Assembly: GCA_039680225.1 (NCBI GenBank) | Contig: JBDKTK010000276.1 | Coordinates: 1-8,644, forward strand | Direction: 5' to 3' | Length of the DNA: 8,644 nt | Origin: JBDKTK01 sp039680225 | GTDB taxonomy: Bacteria; Desulfobacterota; Syntrophia; Syntrophales; UBA4778 | Part shown: positions 6,483-8,644 of the stretch, one piece after another | Layout of the letters: each line of letters starts with the position of its first letter | Numbering within the stretch: position 1 is the first letter of the stretch | Notes under the pieces: generated by a model | What the model was told of the DNA's origin: nothing | What the model saw: the letters and a program-made list of their open reading frames with translations, nothing else | Database searches by the model: none | Made by a program: the position numbers and the translations under genes

Positions 6483-7101
6483 ACCAGTCTTGCAGACCTT
6501 CCATGTTTTTGCATGACACCGCGAATATGCTTATCCCCGGGTTGAGCGTGAGGGCGTCCCTTTTCGCCTTGGCCATATCGAAATCCACGTACGGCAGGAG
6601 GTCTGTTTTATTTATCACCAGCACCGCGGATTCCTGGAACATGAGCGGGTACTTGGACGGCTTGTCGGCCCCCTCGGGGACGCTCAGGATCATTGTCTTC
6701 GCGTTTTCGCCGAGTTTGAATTCGGCGGGGCACACCAGGTTGCCTACATTCTCCGCTATGATAAGGTCGAACTGGTCCAGGTTGAAAGACGGCAGGGCCT
6801 CGCGCACCATGTTGGCGTCGATATGGCAGCCGCCGCCCGTGTTGATCTGGACAACCGGCGTCCCGAGCGCCGCGACCCTGTCCGCATCGTACGTGTCCTG
6901 GATGTCGCCCTCGATCACGGCGATCCTGTATTTCTTCTGAAAATGCCGGATCGTGTTTTCCACGAGCGAAGTCTTCCCCGCCCCCGGGGAACTCATCAGG
7001 TTTATGACATAAATCCCGTGCCGGTCGAAAAGCTCCCTGTTTTCGGCGGCAATCCGGTCATTGGCGTCGAGGACGTTCTTAATCACCTTAACTGTGGTCA
7101 A
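6433..7101 (-). CDS. hypB: Hydrogenase nickel incorporation GTPase HypB
   Basis: HypB is a dimeric GTPase that drives nickel delivery to the hydrogenase large subunit precursor after the Fe(CN)2CO unit is in place. In 222 residues it shows the P-loop SSPGAGKTS (37-45), GDIQDTYDADR (65-75), the metal-binding dyad in TGGGCHIDANMV (Cys92, His93), ENVGNLVCPAEF with Cys124, the lid/switch region VPEGADKPSKYP (141-152) and the guanine-specificity motif NKTD (164-167). It lacks both the N-terminal CxxCGC nickel site of E. coli HypB and the His-rich storage stretch of some species, so it has only the GTPase-domain metal site. The start codon is TTG, supported by a perfect AGGAGG 10 bases upstream and by family N-termini; no ATG is available. 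It sits 74 bases after hypD, past a hairpin, and overlaps hypF. Confidence 0.96.
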   Translation of the reverse strand: MTTVKVIKNVLDANDRIAAENRELFDRHGIYVINLMSSPGAGKTSLVENTIRHFQKKYRIAVIEGDIQDTYDADRVAALGTPVVQINTGGGCHIDANMVREALPSFNLDQFDLIIAENVGNLVCPAEFKLGENAKTMILSVPEGADKPSKYPLMFQESAVLVINKTDLLPYVDFDMAKAKRDALTLNPGISIFAVSCKNMEGLQDWYDWLDGEIKAFKQRRA

Positions 7102-7111
7102 TGTGCAATTT

Positions 7112-7117
7112 CCTCCT
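7112..7117 (-). promoter_or_regulatory. Strong Shine-Dalgarno sequence of hypB
   Basis: The minus strand reads AGGAGG and then, after ten bases, TTGACCACAGTT. This full-consensus ribosome site is the main reason to accept the TTG at 7101 as the hypB start; a nearer TTG is out of frame. Confidence 0.7.
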
Positions 7118-7130
7118 GGATCAAAGAATC

Positions 7131-7164
7131 AAAAAACGGATCCTTCGAAGAATCTATTTTTTTA
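7131..7164. terminator. Hairpin flanked by A and T tracts between hypD and hypB
   Basis: Bases 7139-7154 (minus strand GATTCTTCGAAGGATC) fold into a 6-pair stem with one G-T pair and a 4-base TCGA loop; the core CTTCGAAG is a perfect palindrome. On the minus strand the stem is followed by CG and six T (7136 to 7131). On the plus strand it is followed by TA and seven T (7157-7163). The layout is that of a bidirectional intrinsic terminator, but the stem is short and GC-poor, so an attenuator or an RNA-processing or stability element is equally possible. It sits between two genes that are normally co-transcribed. Confidence 0.45.
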
Positions 7165-7175
7165 CTTATAAAGTC

Positions 7176-8279
7176 TTACTCTCCGTACTTGAAATGCGCC
7201 GCGCAGGTCCCCTCGGAGGAGACCATGCAGGGACCCACCGGGCTCGCCGGCGTGCATGCCTTCTTGAAAAGCGGGCATCCCGCAGGTTCCCGGATGCCGC
7301 GCAATATATCTCCGCAGCGGCAGCCCGGCGGCTCAGTTGATTTGAGCGGCGGGATTTCGAACCGGGCCCCGGCATCAAAGACCGCATACTCGTCGCGCAA
7401 AGCAAGACCGCTGCCCGGGATCATGCCCAGGCCGCGCCATTCGGCGTCCGCCGTCCGGAACACCGAATCCATGACCTGCCGGGCCCGGGGGTTCCCGTTC
7501 CCGGAGACACCGCGGCTGTACTGGATCTCCACCCCGGGACGGCCCTCCGCGATCTGCTTCAAAATCATCAGGATGCCCTGGAGTATGTCCGACGGCTCGA
7601 ATCCGGTGATCGCCGCCGCCCGGCCCGCTTCGGTTATCACGGAGTACGCCGCGGTCCCGGTTATCGTGCTCACGTGGCCGGGACAGATGAAACCGTCTAT
7701 TTTTAGTTCCGGCCTGAGTCCCGCATCATCTACAAGCGCCTTGAGGGCAGGCGGGACGAGCTTGTGCACGGAATACAGGCAAACGTTTTTCAAATTTTTC
7801 TTCTGCCAGCCCAGGACGGCCGAGGCCACCGTCGGGGCGGTCGTTTCAAAGCCGATCCCCATCAGGACAATGCCCCTTTCCGGCACTTGCAGGGCGAAAT
7901 CCGCGGCCTGCATCGCCGATGAGATGATGCGGATGTCCGCGCCTTCGGCCCGCAGCTTCTGCAGGCTCCGGCCGCCGCTTCCGGGGACGCGCATCATATC
8001 GCCGAAGGTCGAGAATGTAACACCCGGCCGGGAAGCCAGGTAAAGCGCCCTGTCCACGTCGGCAACGGAAGTCACGCAAACGGGGCAGCCGGGACCCGAA
8101 ACCAGCCTGATATTTTCCGGGAGGAGCTTCTTGAGCCCGTAGCGGCCGATGGCATACGTGTGGCTCCCGCAGACCTCCATCAGGGTGACGCTCCTGCCGA
8201 TGCCGGCCGCCTCTCTGGCCACGGCCGCCAGCAGTCCCCTGATGAGCGCGGGGTCCCTGTACTCGTCAATAAATGTCAT
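7176..8279 (-). CDS. hypD: Hydrogenase formation protein HypD
   Basis: HypD is an iron-sulfur protein that, complexed with HypC, assembles the Fe(CN)2CO moiety, receiving cyanide from HypE. With the ATG at 8279 it has 367 residues, the normal length. The redox-active cysteines are in MEVCGSHT (Cys37) and SGPGCPVCV (Cys65, Cys68), matching Cys41, Cys69 and Cys72 of E. coli. Further signatures are FGDMMRVPGS (92-101), GFETTAP (143-149), GFICPGHVSTI (196-206), GFEPSDILQG (226-235) and WRGLGMIPGSGL (281-292). The C-terminal region has the cluster-binding cysteines at 320, 322, 335, 342, 351 and 359, ending in HFKYGE. The start overlaps the hypC stop by 14 bases, so the pair is translationally coupled. 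A TTG two codons upstream (8285) is also possible. Confidence 0.97.
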   Translation of the reverse strand: MTFIDEYRDPALIRGLLAAVAREAAGIGRSVTLMEVCGSHTYAIGRYGLKKLLPENIRLVSGPGCPVCVTSVADVDRALYLASRPGVTFSTFGDMMRVPGSGGRSLQKLRAEGADIRIISSAMQAADFALQVPERGIVLMGIGFETTAPTVASAVLGWQKKNLKNVCLYSVHKLVPPALKALVDDAGLRPELKIDGFICPGHVSTITGTAAYSVITEAGRAAAITGFEPSDILQGILMILKQIAEGRPGVEIQYSRGVSGNGNPRARQVMDSVFRTADAEWRGLGMIPGSGLALRDEYAVFDAGARFEIPPLKSTEPPGCRCGDILRGIREPAGCPLFKKACTPASPVGPCMVSSEGTCAAHFKYGE

Positions 8280-8496
8280 TGTCAATCAACTCGTTGAGGA
8301 CCTGCAGCTTCTCATGGGCGAGTTCCTGGTCGATCCTGTGGATCGCATATCCGGCATGGCAGATCACGTAATCGCCGAGGCCGACCGGCTCGTCGACTAT
8401 ATCGAGCGACACTTCCCTCATTGTGCCGCCGATTTCAATTTTCGCGAAATTGTCTTCATCTATGGAGATGATTTTCCCCGGAAAACCGATGCACAT
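8266..8496 (-). CDS. hypC: Hydrogenase assembly chaperone HypC/HybG/HupF family
   Basis: This 76-residue chaperone carries the iron of the Fe(CN)2CO group together with HypD and then escorts it to the hydrogenase large subunit. The N-terminus MCIGFPGKI is diagnostic: Met1 is removed and Cys2 becomes the ligand that contacts HypD and the large subunit. The second family motif is GDYVICHAGYAIHRID (41-56). Length is typical (75-95). The start is fixed by the MC motif and by GAGGG about 4 bases upstream; the reading frame stays open further upstream but that stretch encodes a tandem MEPG repeat with no family similarity. It is the first hyp gene seen in the cluster. The stop overlaps the hypD start. 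Confidence 0.96.
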   Translation of the reverse strand: MCIGFPGKIISIDEDNFAKIEIGGTMREVSLDIVDEPVGLGDYVICHAGYAIHRIDQELAHEKLQVLNELIDNDIY

Positions 8497-8644
8497 GTTA
8501 CCCTCATCTGTACTTAAAATCTCTTTTACCGGAAACCTGCAGCGGAACTCCTCAGACCCGCCCGGCTCCATACCCGGCTCCATAACTGACGCGCAAGCTC
8601 AACGAGCGATCATTTACATAACAGCCTGGTCGACTTCCATATCA
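8497..8644. other. Gap upstream of hypC, with a possible end of an upstream gene
   Basis: No convincing gene lies in these 148 bases. On the minus strand one frame reads DMEVDQAVM then TAA (8643 to 8614), which could be the last nine codons of a gene beyond the window, but so short a tail cannot be judged. I saw no good sigma70 or sigma54 promoter, and no terminator hairpin with a T run, so hypC may be transcribed from further upstream. Confidence 0.3.
8561..8584. repeat. Perfect 12-base tandem duplication upstream of hypC
   Basis: CCCGGCTCCATA occurs twice in direct succession (8561-8572 and 8573-8584) with no mismatch. It lies about 65 bases upstream of the hypC ATG on its 5' side. The in-frame extension of hypC would read it as MEPGMEPG, but that extension is unlikely to be translated. 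Confidence 0.8.

Noticed and set aside
6823..8043. Long plus-strand open frame (406 codons) across hypB and hypD
   Set aside because: It runs antisense through two genes with complete family motifs, has low-complexity composition and no recognisable domain. GC-rich codon bias on the minus strand explains such open antisense frames.
8497..8583. 29-codon upstream extension of hypC
   Set aside because: HypC needs Cys at position 2 after Met removal, so the MC start at 8496 is decisive.
1..8644. CRISPR array, tRNA, rRNA, insertion sequence or novel defence system
   Set aside because: No regularly spaced repeats, RNA gene signatures, transposase or terminal inverted repeats were seen; almost all sequence is accounted for by known nickel import and hydrogenase maturation genes.

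Overview
The window holds one coherent nickel-handling locus, with every gene on the minus strand (transcribed right to left). Reading in the direction of transcription it contains hypC, hypD, hypB, hypF and hypE (accessory proteins that build and insert the NiFe(CN)2CO site of [NiFe] hydrogenases), then nikR (nickel-responsive repressor), then cbiM, a PDGLE-domain small subunit, cbiQ and cbiO (an energy-coupling-factor nickel/cobalt importer). cbiO is cut by the left edge of the window. No hydrogenase structural gene, hypA or hydrogenase maturation protease is visible.

The organism looks like an anaerobic, hydrogen-metabolising bacterium with GC-rich coding sequence and AT-rich gaps. The NikR, PDGLE-type importer and Hyp sequences recall Desulfobacterota/deltaproteobacterial relatives, but this is an impression from protein style and not a proof. 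No IS elements, phage genes, CRISPR arrays, tRNAs or rRNAs were seen, and coding style is uniform, so nothing suggests recent transfer.

Layout: 1-686 cbiO (partial), 679-1443 cbiQ, 1440-1733 PDGLE gene and 1730-2386 cbiM form a tightly overlapping transport operon (4- to 8-base overlaps). The 129-base gap at 2387-2515 is the main regulatory region: a strong intrinsic terminator directly after nikR, a TTGTAG-17-TATTAT promoter for cbiM, and imperfect direct repeats 38 bases apart carrying GTGCTAC and GTAACAC, which are plausible NikR (or other metalloregulator) sites. nikR (2516-2932) has its own candidate promoter in the hypE-nikR gap. The hyp cluster (3075-8496) is compact except for 74 bases between hypD and hypB holding a hairpin flanked by A and T tracts, and a 45-base AT-rich gap between hypF and hypE. 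hypB begins with TTG behind a strong Shine-Dalgarno sequence, and hypF overlaps hypB by 50 bases.

How it works together: CbiM binds Ni2+ outside the membrane and, with the PDGLE subunit, CbiQ and the CbiO ATPase, imports it. NikR senses intracellular Ni and probably represses the importer. HypF and HypE make the thiocyanate-type cyanide donor, HypC and HypD assemble the Fe(CN)2CO unit, and HypB delivers Ni by GTP hydrolysis. All core functions are known biology. The less explained parts are the operator architecture and the hairpin that may split hypCD from hypBFE.
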